A DNA stretch of 64,000 nt from Sandaracinomonas limnophila (GCF_004005965.1 NZ_SACY01000005.1:186001-250000), one strand, 5' to 3'; counted from the stretch's first letter, positions 8,357 to 17,461 are shown. Numbers and translations are program-made. Notes: generated by a model not told the origin, from the sequence alone.

Positions 8357-8407
8357 TTGACCTCCCCCTTACCCCTCCTTCAGAAGGAGGGGTAAGGGGG
8401 AGGTCAA
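8357..8407. repeat. Perfect 24-bp palindromic hairpin overlapping the rpoN stop codon
   Basis: The left arm 8357-8380 (TTGACCTCCCCCTTACCCCT then CCTT) is the exact reverse complement of the right arm 8384-8407, with a 3-base loop CAG. The rpoN stop codon TGA (8404-8406) lies within the right arm. There is no T-run, so this is not a canonical terminator. A near-identical arm (one mismatch in 21 bp) occurs at 18841-18861. Confidence 0.9.
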
Positions 8408-9828
8408 GTTGATTTTCGAAGTCTCGCCACCGGAATCCCCATCTGCTCTCTGTATTTAGCTACGGTTCTGCGTTTTACTACGAAACCACGCTCTAATAAT
8501 AATTCTTCGAGCTGTTCGTCTGAATAAGGGTCATCGCCAGGTTCAGATTCGATGATTTCACGTAAAATATTTTTCAATTCACGAACTGAAAAATCCTCAC
8601 CCGAGGCATTGGTGATTCCCTCTGAAAAAAAGTATTTCAATGGATAAATCCCGAAATCCGTTTGAACAGATTTGGAAGAAACAACCCTTGAAACCGTTGA
8701 AACATCCATTTCAATCAATTCTGCGATGGCTTTCATTTTCATGGGCTTTAATTGTGCATCGTCGCCCGACAAAAAGAAGTCGTATTGCAGCTGAACAATA
8801 CTTTGCATGGTTTTCAACAAGGTCGCATGTCGTTGCTGTATTGCCTGAATGAACCAAGAAGCGGAATCCAATTTATGCTTAATAAATGTAACGGCCTCCT
8901 TTACTTCCTTATTTTGTTTATCTCCTTTATCATAAGTTTGCAGCATCTCTTGAAAGGCTCTACTCACCTTTAACTCCGGAGCATTTTTGCCATTTAATTT
9001 TACATCTAATTTTCCGGCAGATTGACTTACGATAAAATCAGGTTGAATGATGGGCGCAAAATCACCATCTGTTTGTCCACCCGGACGGGGATTCAAATGG
9101 GTAATAATTTGAATCACCTTTTTAAACGCCTCTTCCGACAAGCCTAGCTTCTGCTTTAATTGAGTAAAATGCTTTTTAGTAAATTCATCAAAATACTTCT
9201 CAATGATTTCAATCGCCATTTCCATCTCTTCCTCTCCATGCGATTTCCGGTGCAATTGAATCAATAAACATTCCTGTAAATCGCGGGCGGCAATGCCTGG
9301 GGGGTCAATTTGTTGAACTTTTTTCAAAACCGATTTTACCTCATCCAAGGTTGTCACAAACCCAATTGTAAATTCAAGGTCATTGACAATACTTTCTAAA
9401 TTTCTTCGTAAGTAACCATCATCTTCAAGAGATCCAATTAGTTGTTGAGCAATAATTTCTTCCCGTTCTGAATTAACCACAAATCCTACTTGCATCATCA
9501 AAAACTCTTCTGAACTCGGCACAACTGCTATGGGCCTCTCCTTTGTTTCTTCGTTCGGGTCATAGGAATCGCCCGCCATTTTATACCCGGCGTAATCATC
9601 TTGTAAATAATCGTCCACTTCTAATTCTTCCCTTCCCAAATCTTCAACATTCTCTACTTTTTCCTCCCAATTTTCATCTGAACCCTCCTCTAAAGCTGGA
9701 TTTTCTTCCAACTCTTCTTCAATCCTGGCTGCCAACTCTGCAGTGGGCACCTGCAACAATTTCACAAACTGAATTTGCTGAGGAGATAGCTTTTGCTGTT
9801 GAGAAAGTTTGAGGGTTAGTTTGGACAT
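8404..9828 (-). CDS. rpoN: RNA polymerase sigma-54 factor
   Basis: The 474-residue protein has all sigma-54 regions: the Gln/Leu-rich activator-interacting region I (LTLKLSQQQKLSPQQIQFVKLL), acidic region II (about residues 35-85), the core-binding domain, a helix-turn-helix (AIAELIEMDVSTVSRVVSSK) and the RpoN box ARRTVAKYRE variant (RRTVAKYREQMGIP) at the C-terminus. It directs core polymerase to -24/-12 promoters and needs an AAA+ activator, none of which is encoded here. I chose the ATG at 9828 rather than a TTG two codons upstream. TATCTTTG on the coding strand ends only 3 bp before this ATG, so the message may be nearly leaderless. Confidence 0.95.
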   Translation of the reverse strand: MSKLTLKLSQQQKLSPQQIQFVKLLQVPTAELAARIEEELEENPALEEGSDENWEEKVENVEDLGREELEVDDYLQDDYAGYKMAGDSYDPNEETKERPIAVVPSSEEFLMMQVGFVVNSEREEIIAQQLIGSLEDDGYLRRNLESIVNDLEFTIGFVTTLDEVKSVLKKVQQIDPPGIAARDLQECLLIQLHRKSHGEEEMEMAIEIIEKYFDEFTKKHFTQLKQKLGLSEEAFKKVIQIITHLNPRPGGQTDGDFAPIIQPDFIVSQSAGKLDVKLNGKNAPELKVSRAFQEMLQTYDKGDKQNKEVKEAVTFIKHKLDSASWFIQAIQQRHATLLKTMQSIVQLQYDFFLSGDDAQLKPMKMKAIAELIEMDVSTVSRVVSSKSVQTDFGIYPLKYFFSEGITNASGEDFSVRELKNILREIIESEPGDDPYSDEQLEELLLERGFVVKRRTVAKYREQMGIPVARLRKST

Positions 9829-9831
9829 GAA

Positions 9832-9839
9832 CAAAGATA
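9832..9839 (-). promoter_or_regulatory. Possible -7 element of rpoN, 3 bp from the start codon
   Basis: TATCTTTG on the minus strand matches TAnnTTTG. With a start point a few bases downstream, the transcript would begin at about the ATG. No TTG is present 19 bp upstream, where the GTGAGCA hairpin starts. Confidence 0.4.
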
Positions 9840-9841
9840 AG

Positions 9842-9938
9842 AAAAAGTGAGCAGAATGAGCATAGTGAGCCAGTGAGCAGAGTAGTTAAAGTTTTTACTA
9901 AAATTCTCTGCTCACTCTGCTCACTTTGCTCACTTTTT
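9842..9938. repeat. GTGAGCA tandem-word hairpin between rpoN and asnS
   Basis: Left arm of GTGAGCA/GTGAGCC words and right arm of TGCTCAC words. AGTGAGCAGAG (9872-9882) pairs perfectly with CTCTGCTCACT (9906-9916), and the outer words extend the stem. The right arm ends in TTTTTT, so it could stop transcription entering asnS. Confidence 0.8.
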
Positions 9939-9976
9939 TCGTATTTTTACAGATTAAGTGCCTTTTAAATACGTTT

Positions 9977-11407
9977 ATGCAAATTAAAGAATTACTTCAG
10001 CAACAACCGGCTGAACAAGAAGTTATTGTAAAAGCTTGGGTTAGAACCAAGCGAGTGTCCTCATCTGTAGCATTTATTGCCTTGAACGATGGTTCAACAA
10101 TTCATAATATTCAAGCAGTTGTTGAAGAAAATACAGTTTCAGAAGATGTTTTGAAATTAGTTACAACAGGTTCTTGCGTGGCTGTAACTGGTAAATTAAT
10201 TGCCTCACAAGGACAAGGACAAGCTGTAGAGGTAAAAGTTAAATCTATTGAAGTTTACGGAACTGCCGATCCAGAAAAATACCCTTTACAACCGAAAAAA
10301 CACTCTTTGGAGTTTTTGAGAGAAATTGCACATTTGCGTCCAAGAACAAATACTTTCTCAGCTATTTTACGTGTTCGCCATGCGTTGGCGTTTGCTATTC
10401 ATAAGTATTTCAACGACAACGGATTTTTCTATTTGCATACACCTATCATCACGGGTTCAGATGCAGAAGGTGCAGGAGAAATGTTCCGAGTTACAACATT
10501 ACCTGCTATTAATCCTCCACTAAATGAGGAAGGAAAGGTAGATTATAAGGAAGATTTCTTTGGAAAGGAAACCAATTTAACGGTTTCTGGACAATTAGAA
10601 GGTGAATTGGGTGCTATGGCACTTTCCAAAATATATACGTTTGGACCAACCTTCCGTGCTGAAAATTCAAATACTACTCGACACTTGGCAGAATTCTGGA
10701 TGATTGAACCAGAGGTAGCATTTTATGAGTTAATTGATAACATGAATTTGGCTGAAGATTTTATCAAATATTTGGTAAAATATGCTTTAGAGAATTGTGG
10801 AGATGATATTGCATTCTTGGAGAAGCGTTTGTTAGACGAAGAAAAAACGAAGAAAAAGGAAGAGCAATCGGAAATGTCATTGACTGAAAAGTTAAAATTT
10901 GTGGTTGAAAACACCTTTGAACGTTTAACTTACACGGAAGCAATTGAAATTTTACTAAATTCAAAAGCTCACAAACAAAACAAATTCAACTACCCAGTAC
11001 AATGGGGTATTGATCTTCAGAGTGAGCATGAGCGCTATTTAGTTGAAAAACACTTCAAAAAACCTGTAATTTTAACCAACTATCCCAAAGAAATCAAAGC
11101 TTTTTACATGAAGCAAGATGAGGATGGAAAGACGGTACGTGCGATGGACGTATTGTTCCCTGGTATTGGAGAAATCATTGGCGGTTCGCAACGTGAAGAT
11201 AATTTGGAAAAATTAATACAACGAACCAAAGAAGTAGGAATTCCGGAGGAATCCATCTGGTGGTATTTAGAAACACGCAAATTTGGTTCTGCGCCACACG
11301 CCGGATTCGGCTTAGGATTTGAACGTTTGGTATTGTTTGTAACGGGAATGAGCAATATTCGCGATGTTATTCCGTTCCCAAGAACTCCAAAATCTGCAGA
11401 ATTTTAG
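9977..11407 (+). CDS. asnS: Asparaginyl-tRNA synthetase
   Basis: A 476-residue class IIb synthetase. An N-terminal OB-fold anticodon domain (residues 1-110) precedes the catalytic domain with motif 2 ([22 protein letters not shown]) and motif 3 ([15 protein letters not shown]). It charges tRNA-Asn with asparagine in the cytoplasm. AsnRS rather than AspRS is indicated by overall similarity and the [15 protein letters not shown] segment. The ATG at 9977 gives the usual family N-terminus MQIKELL; an upstream in-frame start would only add hydrophobic sequence overlapping the repeat. The following gene starts 3 bp after the stop. Confidence 0.95.
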   Translation: MQIKELLQQQPAEQEVIVKAWVRTKRVSSSVAFIALNDGSTIHNIQAVVEENTVSEDVLKLVTTGSCVAVTGKLIASQGQGQAVEVKVKSIEVYGTADPEKYPLQPKKHSLEFLREIAHLRPRTNTFSAILRVRHALAFAIHKYFNDNGFFYLHTPIITGSDAEGAGEMFRVTTLPAINPPLNEEGKVDYKEDFFGKETNLTVSGQLEGELGAMALSKIYTFGPTFRAENSNTTRHLAEFWMIEPEVAFYELIDNMNLAEDFIKYLVKYALENCGDDIAFLEKRLLDEEKTKKKEEQSEMSLTEKLKFVVENTFERLTYTEAIEILLNSKAHKQNKFNYPVQWGIDLQSEHERYLVEKHFKKPVILTNYPKEIKAFYMKQDEDGKTVRAMDVLFPGIGEIIGGSQREDNLEKLIQRTKEVGIPEESIWWYLETRKFGSAPHAGFGLGFERLVLFVTGMSNIRDVIPFPRTPKSAEF

Positions 11408-11410
11408 AAA

Positions 11411-11761
11411 ATGAAAGAAGCTATCAACGGCATTATTACGCTTTTTAGAGAAGAAAAAAATGCAAAAATTCATGCTTTTTGCACAATTGCAGTCATCTGG
11501 TCGGGCAATTTACTAAACTTTTCGAGCGTAGATTGGCTTTGGATTAGCCTAGCAATTGCTGGAGTTTGGACCAGCGAATTATTCAATTCTGCCTTGGAAA
11601 GAATCGTTGATTTGGCCTCACCCGAGGTAAACCCCTTGGCTAAAAAAGCAAAAGATTTTGCAGCAGGAGCCGTACTAGTAATGGCCATTTGGGCAATTGC
11701 AGTATTTTTTCTGGTAGCAATCCCGAATTTATGGATTATCCTAAACTTCGGAAAAATATAA
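11411..11761 (+). CDS. dgkA: Diacylglycerol/undecaprenol kinase, DgkA type
   Basis: The 116-residue protein has three hydrophobic helices and the DgkA signature EELFNSALERIVDL...AKKAKDFAAGAV (here ELFNSALERIVDLASPEVNP then AKKAKDF). Family members phosphorylate diacylglycerol or undecaprenol at the inner membrane and recycle lipid carriers; Gram-positive-like small kinases prefer undecaprenol, and which substrate applies here is not readable. It starts 3 bp after asnS and precedes the DUF4290 gene and murA, so it is probably in one operon with an envelope-synthesis gene. Confidence 0.9.
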   Translation: MKEAINGIITLFREEKNAKIHAFCTIAVIWSGNLLNFSSVDWLWISLAIAGVWTSELFNSALERIVDLASPEVNPLAKKAKDFAAGAVLVMAIWAIAVFFLVAIPNLWIILNFGKI

Positions 11762-11774
11762 AACGTATTAAAAT

Positions 11775-12425
11775 ATGAAAGAATACGGATCAAGTGTTCA
11801 GAAATTGGTGGATTATATTTTAACCCTCCAAGACAGTGAAAAGAGAACCAAATATGCCTATATTTTGGTGGAATTGATGAAACAAATCCATCCAGGTATG
11901 AAGGATAACTCACAAGATTATACTAAAAAATTATGGGATGATTTGTACATCATGTCGAATTTCAAATTAGATGTGCAAGGTCCGTTCCCTCCCCCTTCGG
12001 CAGATTCAGTTGGTAGAGCACCCAAAAAGGTGAATTACAATCAACATTTTTTGCGTTTTAAACATTATGGAAGAAACGTTGAATTGTTGATTTTACGTGC
12101 TATCGCAGAAGAAAAAGAAGAGGAGAAAAAACTATTAGTGACCTACATTGCCCGATTAATGAAGGGCTTTTACGTGACTTGGAACAAAGAATCGGTAGAT
12201 GATTCGGTAATTTGGCAAAACATTTTAGAAATGTCTGAAAATCGCTTGTCGGCAGTAGTAGAAGAATTATCGCAGGGCAATTTAGGCCATGCAAAAGTAG
12301 CCAATAATGCACGTAAAGCATATAGCTCAAACGATTTTGGCTCGAATAATCGCAATCAAAATTTTAGAAAAAACAACAATTTTAGAAACAACAGAAATTT
12401 CAACAACAGAAATAAAAACAAGTAA
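11775..12425 (+). CDS. DUF4290 domain protein with Asn/Arg-rich tail
   Basis: The 216-residue protein has the DUF4290 pattern from residue 1 to about 175 (MKEYGSSVQKLVDYILTL, QIHPGMKDNSQDYTKKLWDD, KHYGRNVELLI). The family is nearly confined to Bacteroidota and has no known function. The last 45 residues are a low-complexity Asn/Arg/Phe tail (FRKNNNFRNNRNFNNRNKNK), which might bind RNA, but that is a guess. It is 14 bp after dgkA and 4 bp before murA, so it belongs to the asnS-murA operon. Confidence 0.9.
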   Translation: MKEYGSSVQKLVDYILTLQDSEKRTKYAYILVELMKQIHPGMKDNSQDYTKKLWDDLYIMSNFKLDVQGPFPPPSADSVGRAPKKVNYNQHFLRFKHYGRNVELLILRAIAEEKEEEKKLLVTYIARLMKGFYVTWNKESVDDSVIWQNILEMSENRLSAVVEELSQGNLGHAKVANNARKAYSSNDFGSNNRNQNFRKNNNFRNNRNFNNRNKNK

Positions 12426-12428
12426 AAC

Positions 12429-13736
12429 ATGGCATCATTTAAAGTTACTGGCGGCAGAAAATTAAAAGGAGAAATAACACCTCAAGGGGCCAAAAACGAA
12501 GCATTACAAATTTTGTGTGCAGTTGTTTTAACCACTGAGCCTGTTACCATCCACAACATCCCAAACATTCGCGACGTAAATCAATTAATCGATTTATTAG
12601 GCGACATGGGCGTTAAAATTCGCCGTTTAAGTGATTCAAGTATAGAATTTGATGCTTCACAGGTAAATATCGATTATTTAGAATCGGATACCTACAAGAA
12701 AAAAGCAGCGGCCCTTCGTGGTTCTGTGATGTTGGTTGGTCCAACTTTGGCACGTTTCAAAAAAGGCAGAATTCCTTCTCCAGGGGGCGACAAAATTGGT
12801 CGCAGAAGATTGGACACGCACTTCTTTGGTTTCATGAAATTGGGTGCTAAATTCAATTACTCTGCAGAAGATGGTGGAATTTATGAAGTAGATGCCTCTG
12901 GCTTGAAAGGTTGTTATATGTTGTTAGATGAAGCTTCTGTTACTGGAACAGCCAATATTTTAATGGCAGCTGTTTTAGCGGAAGGAACCACAACCATTTA
13001 TAATGCAGCTTGTGAGCCTTATTTGCAACAATTATGCAAAATGTTGAACCGTATGGGAGCAAAAATCTCTGGAATCGGTTCCAATTTGTTAACCATTGAA
13101 GGTGTAAAAGAATTAGGAGGTACAGAACACACCATGCTTCCAGACATGATTGAAATTGGTTCATTCATAGGAATGGCAGCAATGACTCAGTCAGAAATCA
13201 CTATCAAAAATTGCCAAATTGCTGAATTAGGTATCATTCCAACCGTATTCCAAAAATTAGGAATTCAGATGGAATTTAGAGGAGATGATATTCACATTCC
13301 AGCACAGGAGCATTACGAATTAGAAAACTTCATTGATGGATCTATGTTAACCATCTCTGATCACCCTTGGCCAGGATTTACTCCAGACTTGCTTTCCATC
13401 GTGTTAGTTACAGCCATTCAAGCAAAAGGAACGGTTTTGATTCACCAAAAAATGTTTGAAAGTCGTCTATTCTTCGTAGACAGATTGATCGAAATGGGTG
13501 CACAAATCATACTTTGTGATCCACACCGCGCAACGGTTGTAGGTTTCGACAGAAAACAACAATTAAAAGGCATCCGAATGTCATCACCTGATATTCGTGC
13601 GGGTGTTTCTCTTTTAATCGCAGCGATGTCGGCTAGTGGAACATCCATTATTGACAACATTGAGCAAATCGACCGTGGATATCAGAATATTGATACGAGG
13701 TTAAATGCGTTGGGAGCTGAAATAATTCGAATTTAA
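12429..13736 (+). CDS. murA: UDP-N-acetylglucosamine 1-carboxyvinyltransferase
   Basis: A 435-residue enolpyruvyl transferase that adds phosphoenolpyruvate to UDP-GlcNAc, the first committed step of peptidoglycan synthesis. Visible landmarks are GAKNEALQ (substrate-binding Lys22/Asn23), RGSVMLVGPTLARF, and the catalytic loop at 113-129 (GRIPSPGGDKIGRRRLD). The loop residue equal to E. coli Cys115 is Asp121 here. Cys-to-Asp at this site is known to keep activity and confer insensitivity to fosfomycin, so that property is predicted. It ends the asnS-dgkA-DUF4290-murA run. Confidence 0.95.
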   Translation: MASFKVTGGRKLKGEITPQGAKNEALQILCAVVLTTEPVTIHNIPNIRDVNQLIDLLGDMGVKIRRLSDSSIEFDASQVNIDYLESDTYKKKAAALRGSVMLVGPTLARFKKGRIPSPGGDKIGRRRLDTHFFGFMKLGAKFNYSAEDGGIYEVDASGLKGCYMLLDEASVTGTANILMAAVLAEGTTTIYNAACEPYLQQLCKMLNRMGAKISGIGSNLLTIEGVKELGGTEHTMLPDMIEIGSFIGMAAMTQSEITIKNCQIAELGIIPTVFQKLGIQMEFRGDDIHIPAQEHYELENFIDGSMLTISDHPWPGFTPDLLSIVLVTAIQAKGTVLIHQKMFESRLFFVDRLIEMGAQIILCDPHRATVVGFDRKQQLKGIRMSSPDIRAGVSLLIAAMSASGTSIIDNIEQIDRGYQNIDTRLNALGAEIIRI

Positions 13737-13740
13737 TTCG

Positions 13741-13852
13741 AATTATTTCAATTATGAATTATTAATTATAAATTATGAATTTAAGATACCTATAACCCAT
13801 AACCCATAACCCATAACCCATAACTCATAACTCATAATTCATAATTAAAAAT
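13741..13852. repeat. TAACCCA heptamer array and AT-rich flank
   Basis: After AT-rich AATTATGAATTAT words immediately behind the murA stop come repeated ATAACCC words (about 13793-13822) grading into ATAACTC and ATAATTC words up to the MATE gene. These are the reverse complement of the TTATGGG array at 8312. Confidence 0.8.
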
Positions 13853-15202
13853 TTGTCCAAAGTTCGCTCCACCATCCGCCTCGCCATCCCCATTGTCATC
13901 GGACAATTGGGTGTGATGCTCATGGGTTTGGCTGATACCGTGCAGGTGGGGCAAATGAAACATCTGGCAGCCGAAAGTCTGGGAGCTGCAGGAATGGCGG
14001 GGTCGATTTTCTTTACCATTGCAGTTGTTGGTTTGATTTGTTTGCAAATCATTTCGCCCATGGTTTCCAAGGCAAAAGCTGAAGATGATTTTTCTGAATG
14101 TGGGAATTTACTTCGTGCCGCCATTCGGGTTTCCATTCTTTTGGCCATTTTAACGGTTGCCATAATTGGTATTTGTGCCTGGCAGTATGACTTATTAGGA
14201 CAAACAGAGCTTAATAAACAATTAACTCTACCCTATTTGGCTGTAATTGCATTATCCATTTTTCCTATGTTCATTTTTGGGGCCTTCAAAGGCTTTACAG
14301 ATGGATTAGAAGACACAAAAGTGGGCATGATTATTACCCTAATTGCCTTAATTCTTAACATTCTTCTAAATTTTGTCTTGATTGAAGGTTGGGAATTCAT
14401 TCCAGCTATGGGCTTATTTGGATCTGGAATTGCTACCTTGAGTGCACGAATATTCATGGCCATTGTGATGGCTTTATATGTTTTGACCTATAAAAAATAC
14501 AAACCCTATTTCAGTAAAAAACATCAACACCAGACTTATGTTTTGGAGAAAAAAATTCTGCAAATTGGAATCCCAAGTGGCTTTCAAGGATTTTTTGAAA
14601 TTGCAACCTTTGGAATGGCAGTGGTGATGATGGGCTGGATATCTACAACTGCCCAAGCAGCTCATATTGTAGCTATCAACATGGCCTCTCTCACCTATAT
14701 GGCAGCTACGGGTATTGCCTCCGCAGGTGGTATTCATGTCGGAACGGCACTCGGAGATCGATCGAGAAAAGATATTTTCAGCTCTGCCAATGCTGCTTTG
14801 AAAATTACCATTGTGTTCATGGGAATTTGCGCCAGCATAATGTATTTCGGAAAATATTGGTTGATCAGAGGATATACTCAAGAACAATCGGTAATTGATA
14901 TCGCAATGAATTTGGTTACCTGGGGGGCAATTTTTCAATTGTTTGATGGCATACAAGCCGTTTCACTTGGATTATTACGAGGACTTCAAGACGTAAAAAT
15001 TCCAACAGCTATCACCATTTTTTCGTATTGGGTGGTAGGTCTTCCCTTAAGTTATTATTGGGGAATACAGCAAACTTTTGGATCGGTTGGTATCTGGATG
15101 GGCCTAACTGCCAGCCTTATTTCATCAGCTTTTTTCCTAACTTGGCGATTTTACGCAAGGGCTAAAACCATCAAATTTGAAGAATTAACTATCGAAGATT
15201 AA
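13853..15202 (+). CDS. MATE-family multidrug/sodium antiporter
   Basis: The 449-residue protein has about twelve hydrophobic helices with the two-fold MatE repeat and the typical openings AIPIVIGQLGVMLMGLADTVQVGQ (residues 11-34) and LQIGIPSGFQGFFEIATFGM. It would export organic cations or drugs against sodium or protons across the inner membrane. No ATG is in frame at the expected position; the first possible start after an in-frame TAA is TTG at 13853, inside the tail of the heptamer array. The 3' end overlaps the convergent DUF2490 gene by 4 bp. Confidence 0.88.
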   Translation: MSKVRSTIRLAIPIVIGQLGVMLMGLADTVQVGQMKHLAAESLGAAGMAGSIFFTIAVVGLICLQIISPMVSKAKAEDDFSECGNLLRAAIRVSILLAILTVAIIGICAWQYDLLGQTELNKQLTLPYLAVIALSIFPMFIFGAFKGFTDGLEDTKVGMIITLIALILNILLNFVLIEGWEFIPAMGLFGSGIATLSARIFMAIVMALYVLTYKKYKPYFSKKHQHQTYVLEKKILQIGIPSGFQGFFEIATFGMAVVMMGWISTTAQAAHIVAINMASLTYMAATGIASAGGIHVGTALGDRSRKDIFSSANAALKITIVFMGICASIMYFGKYWLIRGYTQEQSVIDIAMNLVTWGAIFQLFDGIQAVSLGLLRGLQDVKIPTAITIFSYWVVGLPLSYYWGIQQTFGSVGIWMGLTASLISSAFFLTWRFYARAKTIKFEELTIED

Positions 15203-15918
15203 TTCCATTTAATTTTTTGGGTAAAATTCAGCCAGAGAATATCTCGTTCGAAATAATCAATTATCCCTTTTGATTGTAATTGATGGATATAGGCCGCCTC
15301 TAGCTGGGTCTTTGAACTAAATTTATAAGTTAATGCTCCTATAAATCTTAATTGATCAAAACCACGCGTAGCCAAATTAACCTCTGAATGAAGCAATAAT
15401 TCAGTTCCAATCCGTGAATCCCATTTTGAATTAATCGGAATCATAGCTTGTAATCGATCTCTCCAACGAACAGCCCCCAAGGTTACCACATCTGTTAATT
15501 CTGTTTTACTTGAATTTGGAATATTGTAAAATCTTGGCTCTACTCGCACCCTATTTTCAAGGCTAAACTTTTTAAAAGGACGTTTGTAAATAAAATCAAT
15601 GGTCGGTCTGATTTCAGGTATAGAAAGTCGCGGCTGTGCCAAAGGATCTGTTGGCGTTTGGTTAAAATTGGCTATACCCAAAGCCATTTCCTTATTTTTC
15701 CCTACCGGAAATCGATAGGTTCCACGAAAAGCCAGCAATGCATGTTCAAAGGGATTGGTGAATACACGCTCAGAAATTTCTAATTGAAAAGATTTTTGTT
15801 TTGCAAATGGCAATTGAAAATTGTAATTTACCCACAATTGATTTTGATATACCGTGTTTTGGGCTTGCCCGACAAATACCAACAGAAAAATCGATAAAAA
15901 AACGAATATTTGCTTCAC
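15199..15918 (-). CDS. DUF2490 outer-membrane-like protein
   Basis: The product, 239 residues from GTG at 15918, starts with a signal peptide (MKQIFVFLSIFLLVFVGQAQ) and continues as alternating hydrophobic/polar strands, including LWVNYNFQLPF, LENRVRVEPRFY, and a C-terminal ILWLNFTQKIKW with a terminal aromatic. This fits DUF2490, a family of predicted beta-barrel outer-membrane proteins of unknown role. A TTG six codons upstream is possible but yields a poor signal peptide. The GTG lies 5 bp from a near-perfect promoter -7 element, so the message is probably leaderless. Confidence 0.82.
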   Translation of the reverse strand: MKQIFVFLSIFLLVFVGQAQNTVYQNQLWVNYNFQLPFAKQKSFQLEISERVFTNPFEHALLAFRGTYRFPVGKNKEMALGIANFNQTPTDPLAQPRLSIPEIRPTIDFIYKRPFKKFSLENRVRVEPRFYNIPNSSKTELTDVVTLGAVRWRDRLQAMIPINSKWDSRIGTELLLHSEVNLATRGFDQLRFIGALTYKFSSKTQLEAAYIHQLQSKGIIDYFERDILWLNFTQKIKWN

Positions 15919-15923
15919 CACCA

Positions 15924-15953
15924 CAAAAATAAACAAATACCCTACGAAACCAA
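15924..15953 (-). promoter_or_regulatory. Promoter of the DUF2490 gene (TTG-N19-TATTTTTG)
   Basis: On the minus strand TTG (15953-15951), a 19-bp spacer and TATTTTTG (15931-15924) match the Bacteroidota consensus in both sequence and spacing. The -7 element ends 5 bp before the GTG start codon. Confidence 0.65.
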
Positions 15954-16001
15954 TAGACTAACAAAATTTTATCTTATTATCTTTTTTTAAGAAAATAGAA
16001 T

Positions 16002-16009
16002 TATATTTG
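16002..16009 (+). promoter_or_regulatory. Promoter -7 element of the Gfo/Idh/MocA gene
   Basis: TATATTTG fits TAnnTTTG, 22 bp upstream of the ATG. No TTG is seen 19 bp further upstream. Confidence 0.45.
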
Positions 16010-16031
16010 AGAAAAAGGAAACAAATTAACT

Positions 16032-17423
16032 ATGAAAAATAACAGAAGAGACTTTTTACAAAAAATTGGAGCCTTCGGAATTGCTTCAGGTGCATTCCCT
16101 TTAAGTTCATTAGCAGCACAAGAAAAAGCTGAAACAAGAATTTTACAGTATGAAAAACCCTTTACCTCAGCCGACAAAATCCGCTTGGGAGTTATTGGAT
16201 TTGGTGTCCAAGGACATTTTGATCTTCGCTCTGCCTTAAAAGTACCTGGTGTTGAATTAGCAGGAATTTGTGATTTATATACTGGGCGTATTCAAAATGC
16301 CAAAGAATTGTATGGCGATCAATTGTATACAACCAGAAATTATAAAGATTTATTAGACCGTCCGGATATAGATGCGGTCATTATTGCTACCCATGACGTT
16401 TGGCATGCAAAAATCACTTTAGACGCATTAGCAAAAGGCAAACACGTTTATTGTGAAAAGCCGATGGTGTATAAAATATCTGAAGGACCAGCAGTAATTG
16501 CTGCCCAAAAGAAATCAGGCAAGGTATTGATGGTGGGTAGTCAGCGTGTAAGTTCTATCGGTTTAGCCAAAGCAAAAGAATTATTAGCAGCAGGCGAAAT
16601 CGGAAAATTAAACATGGTGAATGCCGTTTACGACAGACAAAGCTCAATTGGTGCTTGGGAATATACTATTCCAAAAGATGCGAATGCAGAATCAACCGAC
16701 TGGGAACGTTTCATCGAAGTAACGGGAAAAATGCCTTATGATTCAAAAAAATTCTTTTGGTGGAGAGCCTTCAAAGAGGTTGGAACGGGTGTTGCCGGCG
16801 ATTTATTCATTCACTTATTGAGTGGAACACATTTGGTTACTAATTCTAAAGGACCAGAAACAATTTATAGCACTGGACAATTCTCACATTGGAAGGATGG
16901 CAGAAATCTACCAGATGTGATGTCTGGCGTGATGCAATATGGTGACACTGCTGAGCATCCAGCCTTCCAATTAACTTTACAAGTAAATTTTGTAAGTGGA
17001 ACAGGAGGAAATGAAGTTACTCGATTTGTAGGTTCTGAAGGTGTGATGGATGTAAAAGGAAATAATATTTCTATCAAGAGAAGCATTATGCCTGAGGCAC
17101 CTGGATTTGGTGGATATGACTCTGTATTCACTTTTTCAAAAGCGATGCAAGATGAAATGACTAAAGAATATGAAGCTAAATGGACTCCCGCCCAAAGAGC
17201 TAGACCGAAAAAAGATGATATTACATATGCACCTCCAGCGGGTTATGATGAGCACGTTGATCACTTCACCAACTTCTTTGAAGCGATTCGTTCTGGCAAG
17301 CCAGTAGTAGAAGATGCAACCTTCGGTTTCCGTGCCGCAGCCCCTGCGCTTGCATGTAATGAGAGTTATTTGAACAAAAAGATTATTCACTGGGACCCAG
17401 TCAATATGAAATTAAAATCATAG
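16032..17423 (+). CDS. Tat-exported Gfo/Idh/MocA-family oxidoreductase
   Basis: The 463-residue protein opens with a twin-arginine signal (NRRDFLQKIGAFGIASGAFP), so it is exported folded, presumably with NAD(P) bound. A Rossmann fold follows (LGVIGFGVQGHFDLR, residues 52-66) with the family EKPM motif (YCEKPMVYK, about 151-159), and a C-terminal substrate domain. Such exported members are frequent in Bacteroidota and act on sugars or polyols; the substrate is unknown. It has its own promoter-like element and terminator and so is probably a single-gene unit. Confidence 0.88.
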   Translation: MKNNRRDFLQKIGAFGIASGAFPLSSLAAQEKAETRILQYEKPFTSADKIRLGVIGFGVQGHFDLRSALKVPGVELAGICDLYTGRIQNAKELYGDQLYTTRNYKDLLDRPDIDAVIIATHDVWHAKITLDALAKGKHVYCEKPMVYKISEGPAVIAAQKKSGKVLMVGSQRVSSIGLAKAKELLAAGEIGKLNMVNAVYDRQSSIGAWEYTIPKDANAESTDWERFIEVTGKMPYDSKKFFWWRAFKEVGTGVAGDLFIHLLSGTHLVTNSKGPETIYSTGQFSHWKDGRNLPDVMSGVMQYGDTAEHPAFQLTLQVNFVSGTGGNEVTRFVGSEGVMDVKGNNISIKRSIMPEAPGFGGYDSVFTFSKAMQDEMTKEYEAKWTPAQRARPKKDDITYAPPAGYDEHVDHFTNFFEAIRSGKPVVEDATFGFRAAAPALACNESYLNKKIIHWDPVNMKLKS

Positions 17424-17426
17424 AAG

Positions 17427-17452
17427 AAGGCCTCATTCGAGGCCTTTTTTTT
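17427..17452 (+). terminator. Rho-independent terminator after the oxidoreductase
   Basis: AAGGCCT and AGGCCTT form a perfect stem around CATTCG, followed by a T-run. Confidence 0.88.
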
Positions 17453-17461
17453 ATACCTATT

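Noticed and set aside
9926-9976. Upstream in-frame start for asnS
   Set aside because: It adds [17 protein letters not shown], which derives from the tail of the GTGAGCA hairpin; the ATG at 9977 matches the family N-terminus.
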